NCBI RefSeq assembly: GCF_905475395.1
Contig: NC_058341.1
Coordinates: 65,913,501-65,977,500, forward strand
From: Chrysoperla carnea
Lineage: Eukaryota > Arthropoda > Insecta > Neuroptera > Chrysopidae
Length of the DNA stretch: 64,000 bases
Direction: 5' to 3'
The position numbers were made by a program, and so were the translations under genes. Positions 1 through 12,253 of the stretch are shown here, piece by piece. The notes under the pieces were generated by a model. It had not been told where the DNA came from. It worked only from the letters and a program-made list of their open reading frames with translations, and did no database searches. Each line of letters begins with the position of its first letter. The stretch's first letter is position 1.

Positions 1-772
1 GTAATTTGTTGAATGGCTACAACACGATTGGCAACGTAAACTTTGAGTAAATGTGGAGGAGTGTTGAGCCAATATAAAACGATGTGAGCATCGGTGAATA
101 AACGTGGGGGAATTTTGAACAAATTCGGCATAGTTTGACGGACAGACGAGACGAGTTTGCTAAGCAGAAGTGCTCCGCAGAGTTCCGGGCGCGGTATGCT
201 CAGGGTTTTTAATGGAGCCACCTTAGTTTTAGCAGCAAATAAATTTGATGTTATTGAGTATCCATTATCACAACAGAGATAAAGCACAGCTGCGTATCCA
301 AGCTGACTCGCGTCAGAGAAACCGGCCAAGGAGCAATGAAACGGGGAATGCGAATTTGAGCTACGAGATACATGTTTTGTTGATGGAGGTCCCAAATTTG
401 ACGAATATGTGGAGGTACAGGGTCGTCCCACCCTGAGTGATCTAACCATAACTTTTGCAGAATACACTTCAAGCTAAAAGTAATAGGTGCTAAAAAACCC
501 AAAGGATCATACACTCCTGCCACATGTGAAAGCAAAGTGCGTTTTGTCAAAACGTTTTCGAATGATTTAAATTGAAATAGAAAACTATCTGTGTTTGGGT
601 CCCACAGCAGCCCAAGTATTTTGAACACAGTCTCCGTTTCGAACATAAATGGCGTCTCGATGTGATCTACAGGGAGATCAGCTAATATGGAAGGATCGTT
701 ACTAGTCCATTTTCGCAACTCAAAACCTCCCCTACTCATTAAAGTTTGTAATTGTATCAGTAAAGTTTTGGC
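1..772 (-). pseudogene. BEL/Pao RT C-terminus and RNase H, continuing off the window
   Basis: Same reading frame as the upstream Gag-Pol piece, past the TAA. It carries the RT thumb/connection (VFKILGLLWDPNTDSF, HVAGVYDPLGFLAPI) typical of Pao-clade RT. A frame change near 335-355 is needed to continue into the RNase H-like region (FSDASQLGYAAVLY, then KVAPLKTLSIPRPELCGA), which runs to the left edge. Integrase and 3' LTR must lie outside the window. Lesions seen are one nonsense codon and one frameshift. Assignment to BEL/Pao is firm; the exact frameshift site is not. Confidence 0.85.
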
Positions 773-3496
773 TTATTCAGGAGACGAAGCACCAGTAATG
801 ATATCATCAACGTAAGTGTTGTGCAGAAGGGCTTGAGAAGCCAAAAGATAATGATTGCCTTCGTCGATAACTAATTGTTTTAGGCACCTTTGTGCAAGAA
901 AAGCGGAAGGAACTAAGCCGTATGTTACGGTATTTAGTTCAAATTCAACGACGTCGGATTCAGTGGATGGTCGGTAAAATATATGCTGATAAGTACGATC
1001 TTCTGGACGTACCAAAATTTGTCGATACATTTGACGTATATCAGAACACAAGGCTATTGCGTTAAAACGGAATGAGTAAAGGATATCCGAGATATCGTTT
1101 TGTAATTTAGGACCGGCCAGCAATAATGAATTTAAAGAAATTTTGTTATAACCTGGGTCCGATGCGTTAAAAACAACACGTAATTTGGTGGATGTACTAG
1201 TGTCCTTAGTGACACAATGATGGGGAATTATGTAACCTGATGAGTTAGTTGCCTTTGACATGTGATATAATGAAATGTATTCATCCATGAATTCGGTATA
1301 CGCCTTGTATTTTTCTGGAAATTTAGACAATCTTTTTTCCAAATTAATAAAGGAAGCGAGTGAACGCTCCTTGTTGAAAAGAGCAGGGAGGCTGCCCGGA
1401 CGAAACGGAAGGGCGACAATGTATCGACCCGTTGAGTCACGCGAATGCGTGTCTTTAAAATGGCGTTCCGCCAAAATATCTAAAGGATTTGAGGGGATGG
1501 AAACCGAAACTTCTTCAGTTTCCCAAAAATTTTGTAAGTGGTCACTTATTTGAGCAGTGCTTAGAAGTGAAATGGGTTGAGTAGGGGGGTTGCCCTCAAC
1601 AGGACCGATAATTAACCACCCAAAAATGCTGTTTATGGCGGAAGGGAATCCCTGAATAGTTTGAGAATACGTACATGATAATATAGAGGGGAACAAATCT
1701 GCCCCTATTAAAAAATCCACGGGGGATGATTTATAAAATTGGCTATCTGCCAATTTGAGTGACGTGAAGCGACTGATGACTTCTTGAGATAATTCAATTG
1801 AAGGCAAATTTAACGAAATAGTAGACATGACATATGCAGTTGTAGAGACTTTTATGTCAGAATATTTTGACTTTAAAATACACGAAACCGTACCATGACA
1901 AGAGGTTTCGGTGGCGCCAATACCAGAAATTTGAGTTGAAGTGGGTTTAATAGGTAAACCCAGAGCACGACAACATGATAATGAAATAATTGACACTTTG
2001 GAGCCAGGGTCCACAAGTGCCCGAACAGAAAGATAATTACCACTGGGGGTATTAATCAAAATTTGAGCTGTGTCCAGTAAGACCCCTTGTGGGTTTTGGG
2101 CATATGAAGTACATGACAGCGCCGGGATGTCGTTACCGGTGCTGTGAGGGGGTTGTGTGTTTAAGTTTGAGGGAGACGCATTCAAGTCCGAAACGGTGGC
2201 TTTAGTTGCCGACGTGACCGGTGATTGAAACCCAGGATGAAGGGTAGTGTGATGTTGATTAGAATCACACTTGCGACATACATTTTTAGAAGCACATTGG
2301 CTTCGGAGATGAGAACCTAAACAATTGAAACAACGAGTAAGTGATTTTAAATATTGATATTTATTCGATAATTCCATTTTTAAAAATGATGGACAGGCTG
2401 CGAGATTGTGAGGGCCTCTGCAGCGAATACACTTTGAAATCTGAGAGTTTTGTTTAAATGAAGAAATTTTGTTCGTGTTGTGAGCGGTGTTTACTAAAAA
2501 TGATTTGGGTTTATTTGTTTTTGGAAACGTTACGCTATTAGTGCGAGTAGTGGGTAATTGCAACTCTAATGAGCGAAGCTGATTAGTAACAAAGGTGATT
2601 AAATCCGTGTATGACGGAATCTCCTTGTCTGAATGACGTAATTCAAATTCACGGCGCATATTAGTGTCCAGATTATTTAGTGTTAAGTTGAAAAAAATGA
2701 AATCAATTAAATCTGGTAAATCCATAGAGCGAATAGATTTTACTGCAGTTTCATGAGTGGTGAGAAATGAATTTAAATTATTTAAATTAGACAAATGGGT
2801 TGTCCTGAACTCTAAAATTTTTTGTAAATAAAAACTGGCTATGCGCCTTTTATTGTTGTAGCGAAAACGTAATGCTTCGTATGCTAATGGATAGTTTTCG
2901 CTAGTTAAAGCAAACCCGGAAATCACAGCTGCCGCATCCCCTTTCAACGAGGTTTTAAGGTATCGAAATTTGCAAATGTTGTCCATATGTTTTGAATGGA
3001 CTAGGCTGTCAAATATGGAAATAAATTCCAACCAGGAATCTATATCGCCATTGAATTGGGGTAAATTAATACGAGCTAAACTGTTATCTTGTTGAAGAGG
3101 TTTGACTGAATCAACCGATGTTGAATCAGAAACTTTGTCTGGCATTAACGCCTTCAATTTGTGGTAATGCAGCTCGATTGAAAATGTCAACTGATCGTAA
3201 GCTATTTGAGCTGAAACTGTTTCGATTCGCTTACGTTTTTCTACAGCAGAATTAAATTTCAAAATATCATTTTGAATTATTTTATGATTTTCAATGAAGG
3301 ATGGCAGTTTTTTATATAATAATTCACACTGTAAAAAATCGGCTTGTGCAAGACCCCTTACAGTGTCATAAATTGCGTTTACTTGCGCAAAGGCATTTTC
3401 ACGATGGAGGACTAGGTTTTCCTTCACTGCTTCCATGGTTTCTCCATATTGGAGTAAACTGTCAATAACTTCTGCCATACTTGAATGAAAATGCAA
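773..3496 (-). pseudogene. BEL/Pao retrotransposon Gag-protease-RT
   Basis: A 907-codon open frame of a BEL/Pao LTR retrotransposon. In order: a coiled N-terminal region; a Gag-like domain (DUF1759 type) with LPQFNGDIDSWLEF near residue 150; three cysteine knuckles (CIRCRGPHNLAAC, CFNCLGSHLRSQC, CRKCDSNQHH) around residues 355-415; a retropepsin-like segment near residue 490; the linker typical of Pao peptidase/RT proteins; and the RT catalytic YVDDIITGA close to the end. The protease has VDPGS where D-S/T-G is usual, so catalytic competence is doubtful. The frame ends at a TAA (773-775), but the same frame continues at once with RT sequence, so this is one nonsense change in a longer polyprotein. 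The first ATG at 3496 is plausible; a second lies six codons inside. Confidence 0.9.
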
Positions 3497-5221
3497 ATAA
3501 AATTGAAAAAAGGAATAACTGTTAATTGATGAAGGATTGATAAAACAATCAAATGACTTTAAATAATTAAAATATTATTGATGAGCGATACGTTGATGAT
3601 TTCAATCGAATTACAGAACCACTGAAATTAAATTTGTTTACAATTAAAAGAAAAATTTTCAATAAATATACTAAAGCAAATCAGCACAGTTACCCGGACA
3701 CTCAGTATTATATATGAATTGAAATTTGTTTTGAAAACCTCGAATGTAATAATACTTGAGACTGAATGAAAATCAATGAATGAATAATGAATTTATTTGA
3801 TACCCAAGAATAAACAATTTAAACTTTTTAGAATAAAAGTGAATTGAAATAAAAGTATGAAATTAATTAATTTCAAAAAAAATGCAATCAAAGTCAATAA
3901 CCATACGAAATTTACGAATTTTCCCTTTAAGAAATTGAAACTAATTAAATCAATTGAGTATTAAATAATATTGAATTAATACGAAATTTTAATCAAATGC
4001 GATTTAATTAAATGAATTTTAAATTTTTTCAGAAAAAATTGAAATTAATAATTAAAGTCAAAAAAAATAAATGTAAATAATGACTTTGAAATGTGATTTA
4101 ATAAATTTTGACAATTGAAAAATACAATGTAAATACTATTATTTACGATTTGAACATTAAGATTTTTTTTTTAAATAGTCAATAGTGACATCTATTTTAT
4201 GAAAAGAGTAGTTGTTAATTTTTTATTATTAGTCAAATTTCAAATGTCAAAATGGCTGGTGAGAAGTTGTTTATCAAAAACCATAAACTGTTACGCAATT
4301 GTTTGTCAAGAAAAAAAAACACGAAAAAACACTGTTCGCGTGATTATTTGAATTGAATGAAAAAAACATATATTTGGCTTGAAGTGACCAAAAATGTTGG
4401 GGCTATGATCGCTGGTTCACGAAAACTAAAATATTTCCCAACAATTAGCGAATTTAAGAAAGTTTGAAAATAATGGACCGTATGAAAAAAAAGAGTTGTG
4501 TACTCACCAGTTTTTATCCAGGTTGACATTAGTTAAAGAAGAAAAATAACTTGATATTTAAAAGGTTGGATAGGATAAACTTAGGAGAAAGGAATTTAGG
4601 ATAATTTATCAAACCTTTACGGTGAATTTGTTCACGCTTTTTTTAATGATAGTTTGTTGGCTTTTGATTGATGCACCTTTCTTATAATAAAAATTGCACG
4701 GGTAAATCTCCAATATGTGGGCCACTCGAGTAAAATCGAATATGCGTTAAATCACCTCAATGGCGCGAAAAGTATAAAATGTTTAGCTCACTGCACTAAA
4801 TCACATGTGGTTCACTTGTAATTATCGATATGAATTCAAAATTAAGCTTGATTATCAAGATAAAAATCGATTTAGAAATTAAACTTTAACACATTGTTAA
4901 ATAGAAAAATAAAATGTTGAAAACCACGCGTTTCAACATTGAAAAAGTTGAAAAATTGAAACTTTTGAGAAAGAAAACAGAATCACTGACTCGACAACGT
5001 TTAAATTATATTTAGATTGATTAATTAAATCAATCGAAAGAAAGATCCATTCAGATCGAGAAACGAATTAATAATAATTAAAGAAAAAGTTATGAACTCA
5101 ATTGGCCGGCTCGGAAGCCGGCCAATTTGAAAATGAATAAACAACTTGGTATAGTCAGTTAGTACCAACTCATTATTAATTAAAATCACCAAAGAAAAAG
5201 CAAAGACACTAACTTTGTGAA
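3497..5221. other. AT-rich non-coding stretch, probably 5' end region of the BEL element
   Basis: No coding region recognised. Because the BEL Gag-Pol reads leftward from 3496, its leader and 5' LTR should lie here, but the partner LTR is outside the window. I could not fix LTR ends or a primer-binding site. Confidence 0.35.
5100..5127. repeat. GC-rich perfect hairpin
   Basis: Two perfect 12-bp arms, AATTGGCCGGCT and AGCCGGCCAATT, around a 4-base loop (cgga). It stands out in otherwise AT-rich sequence. Role unknown; it could belong to the LTR of the neighbouring BEL element. Confidence 0.6.
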
Positions 5222-5492
5222 ATGGCCCTAACAAAAGGTTTTCGTCAAATACAAACTAAAGTTGAAGAAAAAAATGCGATCTTCGTTATGCCTCCATTTT
5301 GTAACAAAGATCAATTTATACCAGAAAAAATAGACGAAACATATAATATTGCTTCAGTCAGATGAACGAGTAAATCAGAGAATAAAATTCTTTCGAAAGT
5401 GCCAGTATCGTTATTTCCTCATGTTGATGAAATTCTTTTTGTGGTTTGTTCTATAATAAACAATCAGAAGGCACAATTCAAAGAACAAGATT
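5222..5492 (+). pseudogene. DDE_Tnp_4 transposase C-terminal remnant
   Basis: Translation with small indels gives NAIFVMPPF, IDETYNIASVR, then ERVNQRIKFF in a shifted frame, then LSKVPVSLFPHVDEI. This is the C-terminal third of the THAP/DDE_Tnp_4 transposase family also seen at 28.5-30.1 kb (there NAIIVTPPF, DTYNIARVRIHVER). The residue context of the catalytic Glu is damaged. Sequence differs clearly from the 28.5 kb copy, so it comes from another lineage of the family. No THAP part, TIR or partner nuclease is seen beside it. Confidence 0.7.
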
Positions 5493-5781
5493 AAACGTCT
5501 TACAAATGAATTGAAAAATTTAACAATTGTAAAATATTTAAGTATAGAATTAAAACATTTTTGTTAACGTACATCGAAATAAACTAGCTAAAAGTATAAC
5601 CTTGTAATGGCTCGCGAATGGTATCAAATAAAATATATATTTCTAAATTAAAATTATGCTTCAATTATTGACAAATATTTTTAATTTAATTGTTCCTCAA
5701 CAAACGATTATTTCTTTAAAACATCATGTTGTAAGCCAGGATCCATGTTATTATCCGCTGTGAAAATATTCAATTCATTTT

Positions 5782-6402
5782 TATACCATGTATATGAAAT
5801 ATATAATAGGTTGGCTGATAAGTCCCCGGTCTGACACATAGATGGCGTCGCTAGTATTAAATGCATATTATTTTTATATAGTACCAACCTTTAAATGATT
5901 CGTGTCAAAATTTGACGTCTGTAAGTCAATTAGTTTGTGAGATAGAGCGTCTTTTGTGAAGCAACTTTTGTTATTGTGAAAAAAATGGAAAAAAAGGAAT
6001 TTCGTGTTTTGATAAAATACTGTTTTCTGAAGGGAAAAAATACAGTGGAAGCAAAAACTTGGCTTGATAATGAGTTTCCGGACTCTGTATTTTTTCCCTT
6101 CAGAAAACAGTATTTTATCAAAACACGAAATTCCTTTTTTTCCATTTTTTTCACAATAACAAAAGTTGCTTCACAAAAGACGCTCTATCTCACAAACTAA
6201 TTGACTTACAGACGTCAAATTTTGACACGAATCATTTAAAGGTTGGTACTATATAAAAATAATATGCATTTAATACTAGCGACGCCATCTACGTGTCAGA
6301 CCGGGGACTTATCAGCCAACCTGATACTAAGTTTAGTCCCAAGTTTGTTATACCATGTATATAAAATATACATAGTATACTAAGTTTAGTCACAAGTTTG
6401 TA
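5782..6402. repeat. About 53-bp tandem unit split by the mariner palindrome
   Basis: A unit of the form taccatgtatat..aagtttagtc.caagtttgt occurs twice in tandem. The first copy is 5782-5805 continued at 6325-6349; the second is 6350-6402. The mariner-derived palindrome lies inside the first unit at a TA dinucleotide, so the tandem repeat predates that insertion. Confidence 0.6.
5806..6324. mobile_element. Mariner (irritans type) foldback palindrome
   Basis: Left arm 5808-6045 and right arm 6085-6322 are 238 bp each and reverse-complementary, with one mismatch seen (acatag versus acgtag), around a 39-bp spacer. The ends read AGGTTGGCTGATAAGTCCCC, which matches the inverted terminal repeat of Himar1-like mariners. 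Flanking TA dinucleotides (5804-5805, 6325-6326) fit mariner target duplication. Each arm holds the terminus, the 5' leader and the first codons of the transposase (MEKKEFRVLIKYCF). The left reading continues through the spacer (EAKTWLDNEFPDS) before running into the antisense arm. It is therefore two head-to-head copies of a mariner 5' end, with no catalytic domain. Confidence 0.9.
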
Positions 6403-6745
6403 ACGCTTAAAAATATTGATGCCATGAACAAAATTTTGGTATAGGTGTTCATAAAATCACCTAATTAGTCCATTTCCGGTTGTCTGTCCGTCTGTCATCA
6501 CGATTACTCAAAAACGAAAAATGATATCAAGCTGAAATTTTTATAGCTTGCTGAGGACATAAAAAGTGAGGCCGAGTTCGTAAATGAGCAACATAGATCA
6601 CGGGGGTCTTGGGTCCGTAGGAACCATTTTATGAACCGTTAGAGATAGAACAAAAGTAAAAAATGTTCCTTATAAAAAATTAAACAACTTTTCTTTGAAA
6701 AACTTTTTCGTAAACATCACTGTTTACCCGTGAAAGCGTATATTA
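6376..6745 (+). repeat. Dispersed non-coding repeat, copy A
   Basis: Contains the string tcacctaattagtccatttc, a gtctgtccgtctgtc block, and further on gaggccgagttcgtaaatga and catcactgtttacccgtg. Its first third is matched in reverse at 60448-60545 and its later part in reverse at 51770-51985. All three copies lie near TA-rich tracts. No coding content. Confidence 0.7.
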
Positions 6746-8163
6746 TACGCAAATTGCATTATTATATGAGTATATCAGTTATGCGTGTGTGACATGTATA
6801 GGTATATGTGTAATGTGACAGAGTAATCAACACTGTCTATACATGGTATTTCAACAATTAACTCAGTCAATTGTTTGTTTTCACTTGTTTATTTTAAATT
6901 TATGAGAAATACAACAAAACCCATCTTTATTAATTTGTAAATCAAACCAACGACGATGACATACATTACATACTTCAAAATTCAAATTCTTTTGAGCAAA
7001 AAAAAATTTTCTACATATATTTTAAAATTAATATCATCTCGATAAAGATATAATTCTACTTGATCTTGTTTTCGTCGTTTCCGATCATCACCCATTAATG
7101 ATCAATTACGATCACCCTCTTTACGACCCGTCAACGTACGACGTCGTGTCATTTTATTGCTTTAATAACAATTAATTTATAACTTTAAAATTACATAATA
7201 ACTATGTAATGTGGAAGGTAGACAATTAAACGATTGATAGTTTTTCTGAAACTAATCGAAATAATTTATTAACAACGTTTACATACATAAAATACATTTA
7301 TATAACTAACAATGTTTAAATAGATAAAATACAAACTTAATTAATAGAATTAAAATTACTTAATCAATTGATTAATAGTCCTTTATAAAATCTTAGTCCA
7401 TAACCCACACTACTTAACCACACTTTCACTCACGTGTCCATTATCATCTGTTCATAAAATAAACATGTATCGGATGATCTGCTCTATTATTTCAAGTACG
7501 AACTACGAACTCTAGTGTCTAGTAGGTTAACTAACACTACTAGACATTACGCGCAAAGATTCAAATTTACAACTATAATTAAAATTTTTCATTACTTGCA
7601 CTTAATTTCTTTAGTTATTCTACTGTAGAACTGCAAAAAATAATTGTTTATGTTTTGTTATCACGTTTTTTGTATTTTTCATTATGACGTTTTTTAATAC
7701 TTGAAAGAATCTTCAGATGGCCACTCAATTAAAATAATATTAAATGTAGCTACTTATATATTAGTATTAGATGTAGCTCATAGATGGTGAAACTGTCTCT
7801 GCATATATTTTGATATATACATTGTAATAAATAAAAAATACTGTTGTTTTTTATTATTTATATAACTTTTTCTAAAAATAATGATTGATAACACATCTAG
7901 ACATAAATATGGAAATACAACATTTCCTTTCATGTCTAAATCTTTTGTTGTAAAGTTTACCACAAAAAAGTTACATTTTAACCTAGTAGAGGCTCGCTTC
8001 GCTCGCCTAATTTTTTTTACAAAGTAAATAATTTTTTACGAAGTTTTTTGTTTTCTTTCTTACACTAATAAAATCTTTTATATTTAAAATATAATTATAG
8101 ATAATTAATTACATCAAATAACATTCGTAAGTATTTTTTATTTTATCAGCACTTAAGTAAAAT
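6746..8163. other. AT-rich non-coding stretch
   Basis: Nothing recognisable as coding in any frame. A ggctcgcttcgctcgcc motif at about 7990-8006 is the only compositional island. Confidence 0.5.
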
Positions 8164-9481
8164 TCACTGTTTAAACTTCATTGTTAATCTTTTAATATAG
8201 TAACAGAAATAAAAGTTTTCAAGTTTTAGTACAATTTTTTGCAAGAAGATATTATCACGTACTACAGTAACTAAAACACTTCCTATAGGAGAATAAACAA
8301 ATAAATCAATTCAATGTTAGTCACGTACATTTGCACGTACATGATGATGTTGATCAAAAAGTGGTATTTTTTTTGCAAGTGCAAGGACACTTGATCTCAA
8401 CTAACCGTTTTTGCCAAATATTCGCTCCATATTCTATCACTGCGTCAGGTGAGCAGCTCAACCAAGGTTGACGTTAATATTAATCCGACTTTAATAACTT
8501 TATGCGCATGATCAGTTAATCCTTCATACTATTTTAAAGCAATACTTTCCATTTTCCGACCGTATATTATTGCAGATGTTTCAACTGTATTTGGAGTCAA
8601 TAAATCAGAAATAACTTGGTCCACGTCAAAACGATTACCTTTTAGTTTATGGGCATTACTTGTAGTTATTCTCAGAACTCGTTGTTTAAACCATTCATCA
8701 GATTGAGATTGATGTAATGTTTGAATACTAATCTTAATAATTTTGTCAACATCACAGCAGACCTCACTTATATAGAAATTATATGAATTTTCGTCAATCA
8801 CAGTTTCTACGGAAAAATTTATTTTTTCATTTATTTTTACTAATGAAGAGTTTCAGCAGCTATTATTTCTTTTTTATTTCTCTTTTCCAAATTAACCATA
8901 GTTTGAAGAGGTGAGTCAGCAAGTGAATCAGGAAAAATGAGAGATTCTAGTTTACAGACTTCAACATTTGAAAACTCAATTTCACGGTAAGGTGGTGGAA
9001 GAAACATTTCCCCAATTTTTACTCCTTTTTGGTACTGTCGTAACTGTCGTTGGAATGGCTTACCTCATTGTAGACTGACACTAGTTTTTGACGAAGCTGT
9101 TTCCGGTGAATTGATGTAGTTGACTACAGCAAAAATATGCTTACATTTTCCTGATTGTTCAGCTTTACAATTACATTTGTCCTGACTTACATGACGATCA
9201 TCATTGAGCTAAACATAAAAATTAAATGAACTTGTTAAGATGAATTTATTTATGAATTCGATTAAATATTTAATTACATCAAGAATTAGTAAAAATAATA
9301 AACAAATTAATAAATACTGTTAGTTCGACATTATAAACTTTAAATTCAGTTGTCTCAGCAACAACATTGGCGGATCATTTCATCCTGATTCGAAAAGTTT
9401 TTTGCCTTTCGAATCGTTCTGACCGCGAATATTTTTATCATTCTTTATTGGCCGAAAACCATACATTATTACTTTTGCCAT
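8164..9481 (-). pseudogene. SWIM zinc-finger/YqaJ nuclease of a THAP/YqaJ transposon, copy 1
   Basis: Accessory nuclease gene of the two-gene transposon family, decayed. Exon 1 begins at ATG 9481 (MAKVIMYGFRPIKN, GQNDSKGKK) and holds a stop. After an intron ending about 9211, exon 2 has the SWIM finger CNCKAEQSGKCKH, a linker, then the YqaJ core: EWFKQRVLRITTSN, then in a shifted frame QPWLSCSPDAVIEYG and LVEIKCPCTCKK, whose Glu-x-Lys is the expected catalytic segment. The C-terminal part, GSVLVTVVRDNIFL, ends at 8164. At least two frame changes and several stops are present. In this superfamily YqaJ is a lambda-exonuclease-like fold; a role in transposition is inferred only from repeated pairing with the transposase. 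Confidence 0.8.
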
Positions 9482-9504
9482 TTTTTTTAATTTTATTTCA
9501 TTTA

Positions 9505-9610
9505 TTTGACATTTAACAAATTTTTGCCCATTTTGTACACACTTTCTACACTAGAGCGCGCGAGTGTCAGGTAAAGTGCTGCCTGTATAGTTAGTGCACG
9601 ATCCCTATAC
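9505..9610. repeat. Right terminus of YqaJ transposon copy 1
   Basis: Upstream of the nuclease start lies a conserved end region (agagcgcgcgagtgtcagg, gtgctgcct, then TGCACGATCCCTA). The same layout precedes the ends at 24329-24340 and about 24985-25000, and this one recurs almost unchanged at 39385-39480. The CACGATCCC core matches the 12-bp TIR of the 22.46-24.34 kb element. No matching left end was found for this copy. Confidence 0.65.
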
Positions 9611-9679
9611 TCGGTCTGATGTCTAACTCAATAAGCAATAAATCGTTTAACTCTAGAATTTCTTACACCTCTCCATTAC

Positions 9680-11780
9680 AACTTGTACATTTCCAAGAAC
9701 GACGGTGAAGGTCAGAAGTACTTCCTAATGATTGAAATCCTTCTGCTCTTTTTTTTTTTTACTTGACAAGTGGTCCTATTGCATTTACTCCTTCAAATAC
9801 CACTTGATTCCATCGATAATTTTTCCCATATTCTGGTCACTCCATCCTTGGCGTCTAACGAATATGGAGTTAAGGCATTCCCGCTTCATAATGTAAGTGG
9901 ATACAACTCTTTTAACAGTTTACATCTCTGCAGCAGCACGGAATTTGTTGCTCCTGCTTGAATGAAATTTGCAAGAAATTGTAACAGTTGATTTCTTGAT
10001 TACTTTACCTTTAATAAAGAATTATAATCATCTATTGCTGTCAAATGTGGATAATGCTGTCAAATCCACATGTATTTATTACTTTGAATCCCATTTGGCA
10101 AAAAAAATTATTTTCTCCAAGCACAGCCTTTTTTATTCAGAATTTTTATTTGTGGATACGGATCGAAGTAAGTTCTCTTTTTTTTATCATATTACCTAAC
10201 TTTTCATCACATTTCGCAAAATGTTTGGGTACAGTATTCAATTTATCATTATTTTCTAATTTCGCAGTATATGTATGATTCCGGAAAATAACGGACAAGA
10301 TTATCTTCATCCTGCCAACAAATTTTGTTTTCTTTATTCACAATTCCGCGCCAGTCCATTCGTGATAAAAAATCAGAACCATGCATATCTATTTTCTGAC
10401 TTTTTTCTTCACTTTCGTATTTTTTCTGTTCATCATCAGCTTGATGAGCTCCACATTCCGCGTGATTAATTTTTTTTAATTTAGCTGCAACTAGACAGTT
10501 GCCACTAAAAATATCCTCTAAATGTTTTTTAGGAATGTAGAACAAGCACATGGCAGAGTAATGTGTTCGAAAACTCGATGTTTTATTTCTTTAAAATAGC
10601 TTTAATGAGAAGCAGTACTAGCGTGCTCTGCCCCATTTGGAACTGTAGCTCCAGGCCATGACATAAATTCCATCCCAACTCTTTCCAGGTCCTTAACTAA
10701 CGGAGGGAGATAGAAAGCATTTTCTATCGTCCCTGGAACTTTTTCAGGATCAACAGGTTTGACTAAATTTATTAAATTTAGAATCCACCGACGTGTTATC
10801 GTCATTTTTTCGTCCGGGTGGCATTCTTCCGGAAGTGGATCAAAATTGTAACGAAAATCTTTGCCCTTCCCGTTTGTTCATTTTCAAGTTGTTCAATAAT
10901 AGGCCCACGTTTAGTAATGTCATTTTCTAATTGATTTCTAGCTTCTTAAATATAACTGTTCTGCAGGTCTGGCGGAACATCTTCAAAAAATTGCATACCA
11001 TCGCAAATCAATTGGCGACGTAGGTTAGCGGGTTTTTTGGTTTCTATTTTTTTATCGACCTCTTGCCTTTCGGTATCATTCAGTGGTCGTTTAACATCTT
11101 CATGATACATAGAACGTGTGTCACGAGTTTTAATACTAAATTAAAAATCCATTTTCTAGAGGGGTATCAGCCATGCCAATAATATCGTTAAGACATTTCT
11201 CACTTCTACATGTACCTCGAAACTTTATAAAAAACGGACCATCTTTGGAAATGTTTACATAAGACCAAACACCCTTAAAAGCGCATGACACCTTGCTCCT
11301 CAAAAAGAAAGCTTTAAATATAACGTTCGCCCAAACTCATGCCTTTAATCTTTTTTCCGTGTTTTTAGATGTTTTGTCAGGTTTAATCTTTTCCCAATCT
11401 ATTGTAGTTAAGTTTAGGGGAAATTCATCGAAATCAGTATTTGTATCAAAATCCGCGTCAAACTTGGCAGTTATTTCATCATCCGTGATTGAAATATTTG
11501 AATCTCCAACCACATCAGTATCGTGGTCGTGTGCATTTATTTTCTTGTGAGGCGATAAAAATTCCACACATTTCTCGTGCCATTGAAAGATTTTTATTTT
11601 TGTTTTCAGAAATATGTGTATAGACTAAATGAGGTAGCCATCGACCATCTAAATCGTGGCTCATTTGCTTATATTCATCTGATGATGTTGAAGGCAAATT
11701 ATTATTACTGAATTACCTATTATTTTTCTTAATTAATGATATAATTTCACCTTTTGTAACTTTGGGAGGGCGGCCCATAA
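9680..11780 (-). pseudogene. Unclassified transposase-like gene, copy 1
   Basis: Fragments on the minus strand, in protein order: EYKQMSHDLDGRWLPHLVYT (about 11690-11620); an acidic stretch DDEITAKFDADFDTNTDFDE; the region equivalent to copy 2's GVWSYVNISKDGPLF; then ITRRWILNLINLVKPVDPEK (10805) and a C-terminal part with NGAEHASTASHYSYF and WRGIVNKENKICW. This copy has lost the segment that in copy 2 holds the DATGKLIKKF and VYQMITERQDADF motifs. I know similar multi-copy proteins from arthropods with a DDE-like layout but cannot assign a superfamily. Several frame breaks; non-functional. Confidence 0.5.
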
Positions 11781-12253
11781 TCTAAAAAAGTTAATTTCAT
11801 CTTTTAAACTTAAAAAGTTAATTTAATTTAACTTAGCTAATAGTAATTATTCATTTTTGAATAACTTATGAAAAACATTGGAAAATTTATTGGTTTTATA
11901 ATATCGGATAGTTATCTTATTTCTTAAATATACATGGATGAACGATTAAAATTATTTTCTTATTCGGTATCATTATTTAAACGGTAGTTGTTAGAGTGTG
12001 CTCTTACATCTGAAAAAATGCTGAAATCTAAAATGCGAAATAAAACCAAAGAACTATGTTTGAGAATTTATTCCGCAATTATATGGAGTACCAATAACAG
12101 GCGTTGCTTAGGTAATATTTGTCTACAAAGCAAAGTCGTATCTATCGAATGTATATACATACTAACTGAACGTTATATACAAAAATATTTTAGAAAAGGA
12201 TAGCTTCTTACTACGCAATCTCACGTGGTTACTACAGTTTCTCCCACGCTTAT

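Larger units (their letters stand above)
9231..12165. repeat. Repeated block, copy 1
   Basis: Near-identical, in the same orientation, to 37772-42770. It covers the first exon and terminus of a YqaJ nuclease gene plus a complete unclassified transposase region. Copy 1 lacks about 725 bp present in copy 2 (copy 1 junction near 10946; copy 2 about 40810-41537). Copy 2 instead carries a 1322-bp Sola-like insertion. Identity ends near 12165 here and near 42770 in copy 2. Confidence 0.85.

Noticed and set aside
3497..5221. BEL 5' LTR and primer-binding site
   Set aside because: Several CCA- and TG-containing candidates exist, but without the 3' LTR in the window none can be chosen.
5930..6154. 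Minus-strand 74-codon frame identical at its start to the plus-strand mariner frame
   Set aside because: It is the mirror arm of the palindrome, not a second gene.
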